Origin: Hyphomonas polymorpha PS728
GTDB taxonomy: Bacteria; Pseudomonadota; Alphaproteobacteria; Caulobacterales; Hyphomonadaceae
Direction of reading: 5' to 3'
DNA length: 64,000 nucleotides
Assembly (NCBI RefSeq): GCF_000685315.1
Contig: NZ_ARYM01000010.1
Span: forward strand, 62,001-126,000
Position 1 is the first letter of the stretch. The number at the start of each line of letters is the position of its first letter. A program made the translations under genes and the position numbers. The notes below the pieces were generated by a model. The model did not search any database, had not been told where the DNA came from, and was given only the letters and a program-made list of their open reading frames with translations. Of this stretch, positions 17,148 to 25,859 are shown piece by piece.

Positions 17148-17596
17148 CCCTGCCTGTTCTCGATGCCCAGAATTTCGATGCCGCGCGCCAGCACTGGATT
17201 GCCGTGCGCGTCTATTATGAAGACACCGATTTCACCGGCATGGTGTATCACGCCAACTATCTGCGCTTCTTCGAGCGGGGCCGGTCAGACCATCTGCGCG
17301 ATGCCGGCATCTCGCACCAGTCGCTGCTGGCACGGGAGGATCCCGCTGCCTTTACGCTGACCAATGTGAGCGTCACGTATCGCAAGCCCGCGAAGGTGGA
17401 CGATCTTCTGCATATCCGCACGCGCTATCTGGGCATGGATGGCCCGCGCATCCGCTTCTCCCAGACCTGCCTGCGCGGGGACGAGGTATTGGCCGAAGGC
17501 GAAATCACGGCGGTGATGATCCATGCCGATGGGCGCCTGCGCCGCCCGATCCGGGAAATTTCCGAGCATCTGGAAGCCTATCGCTGGCAGGGCTAG
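17144..17596 (+). CDS. ybgC: Tol-Pal-associated acyl-CoA thioesterase YbgC
   Basis: YbgC is a hot-dog-fold thioesterase that hydrolyses acyl-CoA or acyl-ACP and is genetically linked to the Tol-Pal system. The 150-residue product has the family's active-site signature YYEDTDFTGMVYHANYLRFFERGR near residues 25-48, including the catalytic Asp. It overlaps the DUF3137 gene by four bases. In most genomes tolQ follows at once; here a gene on the opposite strand intervenes. Confidence 0.94.
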   Translation: MTLPVLDAQNFDAARQHWIAVRVYYEDTDFTGMVYHANYLRFFERGRSDHLRDAGISHQSLLAREDPAAFTLTNVSVTYRKPAKVDDLLHIRTRYLGMDGPRIRFSQTCLRGDEVLAEGEITAVMIHADGRLRRPIREISEHLEAYRWQG

Positions 17597-17599
17597 CGC

Positions 17600-19066
17600 C
17601 TATCGGGCGCCAATTATATCTGCCTGCATCTGGGTCATAGTCTGTGTGCCGACATAATTGCCGCTCCGGTCATAGGTGCGCACTTCAACGAATGGCAGGC
17701 TGTAGCTGGTAGCGCTGCTTGACCCGGACGCCTGAGCATTCAACTGGGCGTTCCTTGCATACTCCGCTTCCTGTAGTTGACGTGCGAAGGCGACGCTCGC
17801 TTTGGCCTGTTCACAGGCCGCATTGCCGAGCGCGCACAGGCGTTTGGCGCTGGAATCGTAGGAGATCGGATAACGGGCCGCGAAGGATTCCAAGTAATCG
17901 TCGCCCAGATTGCCAACATGCGCTTCCAATTCCAGGCGCTCCTCCTGGGTCAGTTGGGACTTGCCTGACAGCCGGTCCCAAACCCGCTGGCTGTTCTCAC
18001 GCGACAACGCCACTTGCGCCAGGCGCCTGTTGATCTCGTCCTGCACACGCTTGTCTTCGGCCGTCTTCGCGGCGGCCAGCGATCCCGCCACCTCCGGATG
18101 CCGGCGTGCATAGGCCTCGGTCCAATCCTTAACGATGGGGTGAGTTTCGGTGCCGCTCTGCCGTCCGGCAACAAGCCGGTCATACTTGGCACGCAGCGCC
18201 GCTTCGCCCTGATATGCCTTGCCGGCGCTGATCTTCAGCTTGGGCGCCTTCTTTGTTTTGCCCCAGTAATAATCCCACATCTTGCCCAGGAGCTTCTGGT
18301 CGCGCGGAACCTCAACACCGTATTCGATCACATGGCCGGCTTCCAGGCTGTCGGCGTTGATGAGGAACCCCATCGCCACCGTGTCGGCGCCGTGCCGCAT
18401 CCAGTATTCGGCTGCCCAGCGTGCCGCGATGCCTTCCTGCGGCACGCCATACCAGCTCTCCCAGGGTGTGAACCAGATGCCGGTGGACTGCGAGCCGTCC
18501 GGCTTCCCCTTGAACGCCTTCAGCAGGTTCAGCATCGCCTCCCTGTCGCCGGATTCGGCCAGCACCATCAGCCGCTCGACATCCGGCCAGACCGGGTCGT
18601 CATGGATCTTTGCCAGCAGGGCATTGGCCTCTGACTTCTCCGCCGCCGTCAGCTTGCGCGGCTTCATGCGCGGCGCATAGAGGTCGACCACTTCTTCCAG
18701 CGACCGTTTGGCGCGTTCGGATTTGGCAAACGCCTGCTCCGGCGAGAGTTCTGGTATGGGCGTTTCCCGCACGCCCGAAACCGTGCCCCAGGCCTTTGTA
18801 GTGTGCCCGCCGCCGATCCCGGGCCGCAGGATGCAACGCGCCCCGCCGGTGTTCGGCTTGAAGTGCGAAAACGCCTGGCAGCGCCGGTCGGCCTCGCACA
18901 CGGCCTTGCAGGCTTTCCAGTCTTTGCCGGTGAAGTCCTTGTTCGTGTATTCGAGGGTCTGATGATACTCATCGATCAGCGGTTTGTAGCCTGGTCCTGG
19001 CTCCTGGGCGGCAGAGGCGAGCGTGAGCGCGCTGAGAACGCTAGCGGTCAGGAACTTGCGGATCAT
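17600..19066 (-). CDS. Secreted PAN/apple-domain protein of unknown function
   Basis: The 488-residue product has a signal peptide (cleavage likely after ASA, near residue 20). A PAN/apple-like domain follows, with Cys53, Cys57, Cys63 and Cys78 in the pattern CKAVCEADRRCQAFSH then RCIL. The rest is a long helical region (about 100-440) with no family I recognise, and a Ser/Ala-rich stretch before the C-terminus. PAN domains bind proteins or carbohydrates. The gene is inserted, reversed, between ybgC and tolQ, ending four bases after ybgC. A link to envelope function is inferred only from position. Confidence 0.6.
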   Translation of the reverse strand: MIRKFLTASVLSALTLASAAQEPGPGYKPLIDEYHQTLEYTNKDFTGKDWKACKAVCEADRRCQAFSHFKPNTGGARCILRPGIGGGHTTKAWGTVSGVRETPIPELSPEQAFAKSERAKRSLEEVVDLYAPRMKPRKLTAAEKSEANALLAKIHDDPVWPDVERLMVLAESGDREAMLNLLKAFKGKPDGSQSTGIWFTPWESWYGVPQEGIAARWAAEYWMRHGADTVAMGFLINADSLEAGHVIEYGVEVPRDQKLLGKMWDYYWGKTKKAPKLKISAGKAYQGEAALRAKYDRLVAGRQSGTETHPIVKDWTEAYARRHPEVAGSLAAAKTAEDKRVQDEINRRLAQVALSRENSQRVWDRLSGKSQLTQEERLELEAHVGNLGDDYLESFAARYPISYDSSAKRLCALGNAACEQAKASVAFARQLQEAEYARNAQLNAQASGSSSATSYSLPFVEVRTYDRSGNYVGTQTMTQMQADIIGAR

Positions 19067-19384
19067 GAGCAGGCGCCTTTGAGGGGGGCAAACGGCAATT
19101 GGGCTGATTTTAGAATGCTTTGCGCCCGCCGCGCAGCCCCTGAATTGGGGGGCACGCGTCCTCCGGAAGATTAAGAATCTGCCATAATGGCTTAACCATC
19201 ATGCACTAAGGCTCATATCGACTGCGCAAAGCCTGCAACACGCCGTGTTTCTGCCGGATTTGCACTAGATTACAGAGCGGAAATAACCAGTGCCTGCAGT
19301 TGAACCCACCCGCGTTTCTGCTACCGCAGAAGCGGTTCAGGGCAGGGTGATTTGCCCCGGCGGGCCAAGGAGATGACAAGACCC
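19067..19384. promoter_or_regulatory. 318-bp divergent promoter region of the PAN-domain gene and tolQ
   Basis: No gene is visible here. The middle is AT-richer and holds TTAACCAT (19192-19199), the half-site recognised by the alphaproteobacterial cell-cycle regulator CtrA, and a GAATC (19175-19179), a GANTC site of the CcrM methylase. An inverted repeat CTGC-N4-GCAG lies at 19318-19329. AAGGAG at 19367-19372 is the likely tolQ ribosome-binding sequence. The regulatory assignments are motif matches only. Confidence 0.4.
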
Positions 19385-20095
19385 ATGGAAACGGAAGCAA
19401 TCGGCACGGTTGCCAGCCATTCGGATTTTTCCCTGATCAGCCTGCTGATGGCTGCTGATCCGGTCGTGAAGCTGGTGCTGCTCGCGCTGTTCCTTGCGTC
19501 GATATGGTCGTGGATCGTGATCGGCGAGAAATTCTTCAAACTGGGCGGCCTCAAGAAGTCCTCACGGGATTTTGAAGACGCTTTCTGGAGTGGCCGTGCC
19601 GGCGAGATCGACATGCGCCCCGGCCAGGGCGGCAAGGATCCTGCCAGCCGGGTGTTCATCTCGGCAGCTCGGGAATGGTCGGACGCAGGCAAGGGCCCGG
19701 CCCCGGCAGAAGCTTCCGCCATCGTCAGCCGGGCCGAACGCTCGATGCGCGCCGCGGTAGACCGTGAACTCGGCCGGGCAGGCAGCGGGCTCTCGGTGCT
19801 GGCCACCATCGGTTCGGCGTCGCCCTTCATCGGCCTCTTCGGCACGGTCTGGGGCATTATGAACGCCTTCCTCAACATCGCCGAACAACAGGATACCAGC
19901 CTTGGCACCGTTGCCGGCCCAATTGCCGAAGCGCTCTTCGCCACCGGCCTTGGCCTGATCGCCGCTATCCCGGCGGTCATCTTCTACAATAAGTTCACCA
20001 GCGACCTGACCAAGCTCGGCGACCAGCTCGACACATTCTCCCAGGATGTCCTCGTGCGCCTTTCCCGGCGCGCGTCGGATGCAGCGCGGGACTGA
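19385..20095 (+). CDS. tolQ: Tol-Pal system inner-membrane motor protein TolQ
   Basis: TolQ and TolR form the proton-driven motor that energises TolA for outer-membrane constriction at division. The 236-residue product has three membrane helices: VKLVLLALFLASIWSWIVIGEK near the start, then SVLATIGSASPFIGLFGTVWGIM and GLGLIAAIPAVIFYN, which are the conserved pore-forming segments of the ExbB/TolQ/MotA family. The start at 19385 (METEAIG) is preferred; an ATG at 19373 sits too close to the AAGGAG sequence. It is followed nine bases later by tolR. Confidence 0.94.
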   Translation: METEAIGTVASHSDFSLISLLMAADPVVKLVLLALFLASIWSWIVIGEKFFKLGGLKKSSRDFEDAFWSGRAGEIDMRPGQGGKDPASRVFISAAREWSDAGKGPAPAEASAIVSRAERSMRAAVDRELGRAGSGLSVLATIGSASPFIGLFGTVWGIMNAFLNIAEQQDTSLGTVAGPIAEALFATGLGLIAAIPAVIFYNKFTSDLTKLGDQLDTFSQDVLVRLSRRASDAARD

Positions 20096-20104
20096 GGAGC
20101 ACCC

Positions 20105-20554
20105 ATGGGCCTGATCCTCGGTTCTGGCGGCAAGGGCGGGCGGCGCGGGCGCCGTTCCCTGAATGCCGAGATCAACGTGACGCCTTTCGTGGACGTCATG
20201 CTGGTGCTGCTCATCGTGTTCATGGTGACCGCGCCCATGCTGGTGCGCGGCGAGCAGCTGAACCTTCCGCGGACAACGTCCGCCCCGATCAAATCCGATC
20301 CCAATGATGCGCCGCTGACGGTGTGGGTGAAGGCCGATGGCACGGTCCTGATCCAGCAGACCGAAGTGCCCGTTGAAGCCCTCGGCGCTCAGCTGCAGGC
20401 CATTGTGGGGGAGGGGTATGACAAGGACGTGTTCCTCTATGCCGATGAAAGTGTGCCCTATGGCATCGTCATGGACGTGACTGCCGAAGTGCGCGGCGCC
20501 GGCTTTACCCGGATGTCCTTCATCACTGAACAGAAGACCAACACCCCCCGCTGA
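20105..20554 (+). CDS. tolR: Tol-Pal system protein TolR
   Basis: TolR is the single-pass partner of TolQ. The 149-residue product has a short basic N-terminus, then the signature INVTPFVDVMLVLLIVFMVT with the proton-carrying aspartate, then a periplasmic domain of about 100 residues typical of ExbD/TolR. GAGGAG precedes the ATG. It sits between tolQ and tolA in the usual order. Confidence 0.95.
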   Translation: MGLILGSGGKGGRRGRRSLNAEINVTPFVDVMLVLLIVFMVTAPMLVRGEQLNLPRTTSAPIKSDPNDAPLTVWVKADGTVLIQQTEVPVEALGAQLQAIVGEGYDKDVFLYADESVPYGIVMDVTAEVRGAGFTRMSFITEQKTNTPR

Positions 20555-20577
20555 CCCCTGAGGAGCCAGCTTAACGA

Positions 20578-21501
20578 ATGCTTCGTGGCCTGACAGTTTC
20601 CGCTCTTGTACATGCCAGCGTGCTGGCCATGGCGGTATTCTCGTGGCCGCAGAGCCGGGATGACTGCCAGGACCAGATCGACCGTATCCGGCGCGAGCAG
20701 CCCGGTATCAGCTCGGTCGAGATCCTGATGCAGCTGCCCCAGTGCGCGTCTTCGGCGGATCTGCCGATCGACTTTGTCGAGATCGGCCGGGTTGCCGATC
20801 TCGCCGAGCTGCGCAAATCCGATACGCCCCAGCCCGAAGCCCAACCGGAAGCGGCGCCAGAGCCAGTGGATGAACAGCCGCCCCCGCCTGAGCCCGAGCC
20901 CGCCCCGGAGCCTGAGCCTGAGGTTGCCGTGCCCGACCCACGCCAGCCCGAGCCTGAGCCGCCGAAAAAGCCAGAGCCCAAGCCCGAACCGAAAAAAGAG
21001 GAACCCAAGCCGAAGCCCAAGCCGGTGGAGAAGCCCCCGGCAAAGCCAAAGGATGATCTCTCTTTCCTTGACGACTTCGAGAGCGCACTGCAATCCAAGC
21101 GCACCTCCGAGCAGCGCCCCGACGCGCAGCAGACTGACCGTCCCGTGCTGGCCAATTCCGACCGCGACCAGACCGGGGCAGGGGCCCGCACTGGCGCTAC
21201 CGCTTCGCTGCAGGCCGCTCTGCGCCGCCAGATCATGGAATGCTGGGCCACGGTCGATGACCTGCCGCCCGAGCATCAGATTGATGTTACCGTGAACATG
21301 AAGCTCGCCCGTGACGGGTCTGTGATGAGCACCAGCCTGCTCAATCCCCGCTCGCGCCCGGTCGGCCGGTCGGGCATCGCGGTTGACCGCGCGCTGCTGG
21401 CAGTCCGTAAATGCGGTGAAATCGGCAATTATCGCCTGCCGGCGGAAGATTATGAGCTTTGGAAAGATATCGACGTGACCCTTGGCCCGAAACAGGGTTG
21501 A
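20578..21501 (+). CDS. tolA: Tol-Pal system bridge protein TolA
   Basis: TolA spans the periplasm from TolQR to TolB-Pal. The 307-residue product has one N-terminal membrane helix (LTVSALVHASVLAMAVFSW), a linker rich in Pro, Glu and Lys from about residue 85 to 160 with repeated PEPEP and KPKP units, and a C-terminal domain (about 205-305) with ALRRQIMECWATVDDL and a TonB-like fold. The linker is extended-polyproline-like rather than the Ala/Lys helix of E. coli TolA. GAGGAG lies upstream. The region between residues 22 and 60 contains two cysteines. Confidence 0.9.
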   Translation: MLRGLTVSALVHASVLAMAVFSWPQSRDDCQDQIDRIRREQPGISSVEILMQLPQCASSADLPIDFVEIGRVADLAELRKSDTPQPEAQPEAAPEPVDEQPPPPEPEPAPEPEPEVAVPDPRQPEPEPPKKPEPKPEPKKEEPKPKPKPVEKPPAKPKDDLSFLDDFESALQSKRTSEQRPDAQQTDRPVLANSDRDQTGAGARTGATASLQAALRRQIMECWATVDDLPPEHQIDVTVNMKLARDGSVMSTSLLNPRSRPVGRSGIAVDRALLAVRKCGEIGNYRLPAEDYELWKDIDVTLGPKQG

Positions 21502-21541
21502 GACAGATGCGTCGCAAGAATTCGATGAGGAGTCCGAACTG

Positions 21542-22897
21542 ATGCTGAAAAGACTGATGCCGCTCCTGGCAGTCATCATGTTGGCCCTTGGGCTGGCTGC
21601 GCCTGCCAGTGCCCAGCTGCAGGTCCGCGTGGATGAAGGGAACTTCAAGCCGACGCCGATCGCCATCCCTGATTTCCAGGTGTCGGGGACCAATACCCAG
21701 CTTGCCCGGCAGATTGCCGATGTGGTGCGCGCTGACCTCGCCTCCACCGGCCTGTTCGACATGCAGAACCCGGCCTCCTTCATCCAGCGCGATCTGTCCA
21801 TCAATGCCGAACCGCGCTTTGCAGACTGGAAGATCATCCGCACGGACGCGCTCGTTGTTGGCGCTTTCGAGGAACTGCCCGACGGCAAGCTCGCCGTCTC
21901 CTTCCGCCTGTGGGATGTGTATGGCGGGGAACTGATGCGCATTAATGGAGAGCCGGGCCGCCGCCTCACCACCACGCCGGAAAACTGGCGCCGTATTGCC
22001 CACAAGATTGCCGACTCGATCTACACCCGCCTCACCGGCGAAGATCCGTATTTCGACACTCGCATCGTCTACATCGCCGAAACCGGCCCGAAGACCGAAC
22101 GTGTGAAACGCCTGGCCATCATGGACAGCGACGGGGCCAACCAGCAATATCTCACCTCCGGCCGCTCGACCGTGCTGACGCCCCGCTTCAGCCCCTCGGC
22201 TCAGGAAATCACCTATATGTCGTATGAAGGGGGCCGCCCGCGCGTCTATCTCTTCAATATCGAGACGGGCCGTCAGGAACTGCTGGGTAATTTCCCCGGC
22301 ATGACCTTTGCCCCGCGTTTTGCCACCGACGGCCAGAGCGTGCTGCTCTCCCAGGCTCAGCGCGGCAATACCGATATCTACATCATGAACTTGCGCACGC
22401 GCGAAAGCCGCCGTCTAACGGACCATCCGGCGATCGATACGTCGCCCTCGATGTCGCCCGATGGCCAGTCGATCGTGTTCAACTCCGACCGGGGCGGCAC
22501 ACCGCAGCTTTATATCATGAACACCGACGGCAGCCCGCGCGCCTGTCCTTCGGGTGGCCGCGATACCGCCTGCCGTATCACCTTTGGCCGGGGCCGCTAT
22601 TCCACGCCTGTCTGGTCCCCGCGCGGTGACCTGATTGCCTTCACCAAACAGGAAGGCGGCAAATTTTATATCGGCGTCATCGGGATTGATGGCAAAGGCG
22701 AGCGTCTGCTTTCGGAGTCCTATCTGGATGAAGGTCCGGACTGGTCGCCCAATGGCCGCGTCATCGTCTTCTTCCGCGAAAACCGCCCGGGTGCGGGTCC
22801 CCAGCTCTGGTCGGTCGATCTTTCGGGCCGGAACGAGCGCCGCGTGATGACCCAGACCGACGCTTCAGACCCCGCCTGGTCGCCAGTTCTGCAGTAG
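21542..22897 (+). CDS. tolB: Tol-Pal system periplasmic beta-propeller protein TolB
   Basis: TolB links TolA to Pal at the outer membrane. The 451-residue product has a signal peptide (cut after ASA), an N-terminal domain (FKPTPIAIPDFQV, then QIADVVRADLASTGLF) that ends in the TolA-binding region, and a C-terminal six-bladed propeller with repeated P-x-x-SPDG and WSP motifs (for example FNSDRGGTPQLYIMNTDG). The start at 21542 follows AGGAG; the frame is open from 21482 inside the end of tolA. A hairpin without a T-run follows the stop. Confidence 0.96.
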   Translation: MLKRLMPLLAVIMLALGLAAPASAQLQVRVDEGNFKPTPIAIPDFQVSGTNTQLARQIADVVRADLASTGLFDMQNPASFIQRDLSINAEPRFADWKIIRTDALVVGAFEELPDGKLAVSFRLWDVYGGELMRINGEPGRRLTTTPENWRRIAHKIADSIYTRLTGEDPYFDTRIVYIAETGPKTERVKRLAIMDSDGANQQYLTSGRSTVLTPRFSPSAQEITYMSYEGGRPRVYLFNIETGRQELLGNFPGMTFAPRFATDGQSVLLSQAQRGNTDIYIMNLRTRESRRLTDHPAIDTSPSMSPDGQSIVFNSDRGGTPQLYIMNTDGSPRACPSGGRDTACRITFGRGRYSTPVWSPRGDLIAFTKQEGGKFYIGVIGIDGKGERLLSESYLDEGPDWSPNGRVIVFFRENRPGAGPQLWSVDLSGRNERRVMTQTDASDPAWSPVLQ

Positions 22898-22900
22898 AAT

Positions 22901-22919
22901 CTGCCCCATCCTGGGGCAG
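22901..22919. repeat. Hairpin between tolB and pal
   Basis: CTGCCCCA (22901-22908) and TGGGGCAG (22912-22919) form a perfect 8-bp stem with a 3-base loop a few bases after the tolB stop. No T-run follows directly, so it is more likely an mRNA-stabilising or attenuating structure than a simple terminator. A 217-bp gap separates tolB from pal, so pal probably also has its own promoter. Confidence 0.5.
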
Positions 22920-23114
22920 TAGCCCCGGGATGTGGCCAAATAAGGCCGTTTTGTGGCAAAAACAGCACAAGTCGCCGAAAATTCAACGGAATACCGATTG
23001 TCGCGGTAATTTAGTCAGAATAAGGAAATAAAGGCCCGATAAGACGGCCGCCGACACAGAAGCCGCGAAGCGGTCCGTAAAGTGCCAACTGAAGTAAACT
23101 TGGAGCCCCGACAC

Positions 23115-23660
23115 ATGCATATTCTACTGAAAGCCTCTGCCGCCGCCGCTCTTCTGGCCGCGACGGCTGCTTGCGCTTCCCGTCCCCCGCCGGCCGATGA
23201 CACGCCGGTCACCCCTCCGCCGGTCCGGGAGACCGTGACGGAAACTGAAACCGTGCGCACCGACCCGGTTCAGCAATCGACGATCACCCCGGGCTCGCTG
23301 GAAGACTTCCGCGTGAACGTTGGCGAGCGCGTCTATTTCGATCTCGACCAGTACCGCCTTGACTCCGACGATCAGGAAATCCTGAAGCGTCAGGCTGCCT
23401 GGCTGAACGCCTATCCGAACGTTCGCGTTCTCGTCGCCGGCAACGCTGACGAGCGCGGCACGCGCGAATACAACCTCGCCCTGGGCGAGCGCCGCGCTTC
23501 GGCTGCGAAAGACTACCTCGTCAGCCTCGGCGTCAGCGCTTCGCGCATCGACACCGTCTCCTACGGCAAAGAGCGTCCGATCGCCGGCGGCTCGAACGAA
23601 GAGTCCTGGGCGATGAACCGGAACGCCTGGACCCAGATCGTTTCTGGCGCCACCAGCTAA
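23115..23660 (+). CDS. pal: Peptidoglycan-associated lipoprotein Pal
   Basis: Pal anchors the outer membrane to peptidoglycan and binds TolB. The 181-residue product has a lipoprotein signal ending TAAC (Cys20), a Pro/Thr-rich linker, and an OmpA-like domain with VYFDLDQYRLD and the peptidoglycan-binding NADERGTREYNLALGERRA. The start at 23115 (MHILLKA) follows TTGGAG; the frame is open from 23082 but that part is not signal-like. A good terminator follows at 23688. Confidence 0.96.
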   Translation: MHILLKASAAAALLAATAACASRPPPADDTPVTPPPVRETVTETETVRTDPVQQSTITPGSLEDFRVNVGERVYFDLDQYRLDSDDQEILKRQAAWLNAYPNVRVLVAGNADERGTREYNLALGERRASAAKDYLVSLGVSASRIDTVSYGKERPIAGGSNEESWAMNRNAWTQIVSGATS

Positions 23661-23687
23661 GCTGACTGCGTTTACGTGATGAAAAGG

Positions 23688-23725
23688 ACAGCCGGGTGCC
23701 ATAATTTGGCCCCGGCTGTTTCTTT
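23688..23725 (+). terminator. Rho-independent terminator after pal
   Basis: ACAGCCGGG (23688-23696) pairs with CCCGGCTGT (23711-23719), extended inward by GCC/GGC, and is followed by TTCTTTTA. It separates pal from cpoB, so cpoB needs read-through or its own promoter. Confidence 0.85.
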
Positions 23726-23770
23726 TATTCCACCGGGCTGAAGTCTGCCCTCGCACCCGGAGTACCCGTC

Positions 23771-24724
23771 ATGCTGAAAGCCTCCCTTACTGGTCTTGCT
23801 GCCCTTGGACTTCTCGCAACCCCTGCCTTTGCGCAGACACGCAGCGCCCCAATCGTGAAGGGCGTCACCACCGGCGACCTCTCCCAGCAGGTCGATCAGA
23901 CCCGTCAGCAGACGGCAGATCTGATGCTCGAGATCAATCGCAATGCCGAGCGGATCAACCAGCTCAATGGCCGGATTGAAACGCTCGAATACGAACTCTC
24001 CCGCACGCGGGATGGCGCCCAGCAGCAGATGCTGGATAATGAGACGCTCGCACAGGAAAACGCAGAGCTCCGCCAACAGCTCCAGGCTCAGGCGCGCGCC
24101 ATCACCGCGCTGCAGATGGTTGTGGGCGTTGAGGCCACCGAAATGCTCGATACCGGCTCGGGCCCTGCGGCTGCCGGGCCGCTGCCTTCGGCCTCGGCGC
24201 AGCTTCCCGTTGGCCCGGCGCCCAGCGCCCAGCCTGGTTCCAGTGGCGGCCCCTCCGTGCTGACCCCGGCGCGCAACGCGCAGGGCGGCCTGCCGGAAGG
24301 CTCGCTCGGCACGATCTCGGCCAGCCAGCTTCCGGGCGAGGCCGGCCCGCTTTTTGCCGTCGCCCGTCAGCGCCTGCTGGCGCTAGACTATGCCGGCGCG
24401 CAGGAGGCCTTCCAGGAATTCGTCACCAAGTTCGGCAGCGATCCGCAGGCAGGCGAAGCCTATTTCTGGCTTGGCGAAACGCTGCATCAGCAGAATGCCT
24501 ATGCCGAAAGCGGACAGGCCTACACCACGATGATCCGCTCCTTCCCGGATGATCAGCGCGCGCCTGACGCCCTGGCTCGCCTGGCCCGGTCGATGCGCCT
24601 CATCGGGGATACCGAGAAGGCCTGTCAGGCGCTCGACACCTTGCCCAAGCGCTATCCCAACGCATCCAAGGTCGTGCGCGATCTGGCCGCCGTTGAGCGC
24701 ACCCGTTCCGGATGCAAGGGCTAA
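23771..24724 (+). CDS. cpoB: Cell division coordinator CpoB (YbgF)
   Basis: CpoB is a periplasmic protein that coordinates peptidoglycan synthesis with Tol-driven outer-membrane constriction. The 317-residue product has a signal peptide (AFA cleavage), a trimerising coiled coil (about residues 35-110, heptads such as INQLNGRIETLEYEL), a Pro/Ser/Gly-rich linker (about 135-190) and C-terminal TPR-like repeats (LFAVARQRLLALDYAGAQEA, then GEAYFWLGETLHQQ). Its end overlaps the tilS start by 13 bases, which couples them. Confidence 0.93.
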   Translation: MLKASLTGLAALGLLATPAFAQTRSAPIVKGVTTGDLSQQVDQTRQQTADLMLEINRNAERINQLNGRIETLEYELSRTRDGAQQQMLDNETLAQENAELRQQLQAQARAITALQMVVGVEATEMLDTGSGPAAAGPLPSASAQLPVGPAPSAQPGSSGGPSVLTPARNAQGGLPEGSLGTISASQLPGEAGPLFAVARQRLLALDYAGAQEAFQEFVTKFGSDPQAGEAYFWLGETLHQQNAYAESGQAYTTMIRSFPDDQRAPDALARLARSMRLIGDTEKACQALDTLPKRYPNASKVVRDLAAVERTRSGCKG

Positions 24725-25812
24725 GGCCAGGGCCGGCCTTTGAGACAGCGCTCGCCGCGCTGCCGGCTTGCCTGCTCGATGCGCCCATCGGGGTTGCCGT
24801 CTCCGGCGGTGGGGATTCCCTGGCCCTTCTGCTTCTCGCCCAGCGCTGGGCGGCCGGGCGGGGGCGAACGCTTTTCGCCCTGACCGTCGATCATGGTTTG
24901 CGCCCGGAGGCCCGCGCCGAGGCTGAGGCCGTTGCCGCGCTTTGCCGGCAACTGGGCCTTCCCCATGAAACACTGCGCCTTGAAGGCGCTGCCCCGCGCC
25001 AGGCGTCTCTGCGCCGGGGACGCCACGCCGCCCTCGCGCGCGCCGCCCGGCAGAGGGGCAGCCGTCTCCTGCTGACAGGCCATACCGCGGACGATCAGGC
25101 CGAGACCTTCCTGATGCGCGCCCGGCAGGGCTCAGGCTGGTATGGGCTGGCCGGGATGCGCCCGCTGTCGCTCTCGCCGGTCTGGCCGGAGGGGCAGGGG
25201 GTGTTTATCGCCCGGCCTTTGCTTGGCGCCCGCCGGGAGGAGCTTCGCACGTTCCTCAGGGCCGAAGACGTCCGCTGGGTGGACGACCCGTCCAACGACA
25301 ATCCGGCCTTCGAGCGGGTGCGTATGCGCCGGCTGCTCTGTCCGAAAATGTCCGGATCTGTCCAAATCCTGTCCGTGATGGACCGGTTTCAGACATTAAG
25401 AATGATTGAGGATGCCGCTCTTTGGCGCTGGATGACCGCAAATATCCGCGTTTCGGAGGGGGTGATCGAGGTAACTTTCCTCACTTTACTGCCGACCGAA
25501 AGGGCTGCCCGCGCGTTGGGTCTGCTGATCCAGATTGCGGCTGGCAGAGAGGTCCCGCCCCGCGGTGAACGCCTCGCGCGGCTTGTGGAACGCATTGTTT
25601 CGAAAGAAGATTTTCGCGGCGCCACTCTGGGCGGCTGCCAGATCCGCCCCCGCCGGGGCCGCCTGCAGCTTGCCTCCGAGACCGGCCCGCCCATCCCCGG
25701 CATCGCGGCCCGCCTCGCGGCGCATCAGGCCATCCTTTCCGGCAATACGCATGAAATTGCCGCAGCAGCAGGAAAGGAGTCGTTTTTAGAGGATTTGGTG
25801 CCTATCTTCTAA
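24712..25812 (+). CDS. tilS: tRNA(Ile)-lysidine synthase TilS
   Basis: TilS converts the wobble C34 of the CAU-anticodon tRNA-Ile to lysidine using ATP and lysine, so that AUA is read as isoleucine. The 366-residue product has the PP-loop ATPase motif AVSGGGDSLALLL (residues 29-41) and the segments TVDHGLRPEA and GHTADDQAETFLMR typical of the family. The C-terminal part is shorter than in E. coli and lower in similarity, as is common in alphaproteobacteria. It overlaps cpoB and precedes ftsH by 47 bp. Confidence 0.92.
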   Translation: MQGLRPGPAFETALAALPACLLDAPIGVAVSGGGDSLALLLLAQRWAAGRGRTLFALTVDHGLRPEARAEAEAVAALCRQLGLPHETLRLEGAAPRQASLRRGRHAALARAARQRGSRLLLTGHTADDQAETFLMRARQGSGWYGLAGMRPLSLSPVWPEGQGVFIARPLLGARREELRTFLRAEDVRWVDDPSNDNPAFERVRMRRLLCPKMSGSVQILSVMDRFQTLRMIEDAALWRWMTANIRVSEGVIEVTFLTLLPTERAARALGLLIQIAAGREVPPRGERLARLVERIVSKEDFRGATLGGCQIRPRRGRLQLASETGPPIPGIAARLAAHQAILSGNTHEIAAAAGKESFLEDLVPIF

Positions 25813-25859
25813 ATTCAATCCCGTATGGTTGATCGAATAGTCTCTGACGGAACCTTGCT

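Noticed and set aside
19318-19329. CTGC-N4-GCAG ahead of tolQ as a PhaR site
   Set aside because: The pattern is short and common in GC-rich DNA, and no polyhydroxyalkanoate gene is adjacent.
20870-21050. Short-period repeats resembling a repeat array
   Set aside because: They encode the Pro/Glu/Lys linker of TolA; no direct repeat with spacers of CRISPR type is present.
20458-22005. 515-codon open frame on the minus strand
   Set aside because: It is antisense to tolR, tolA and tolB; the Gly/Leu/Phe repeats mirror the Pro/Glu/Lys repeats of TolA.
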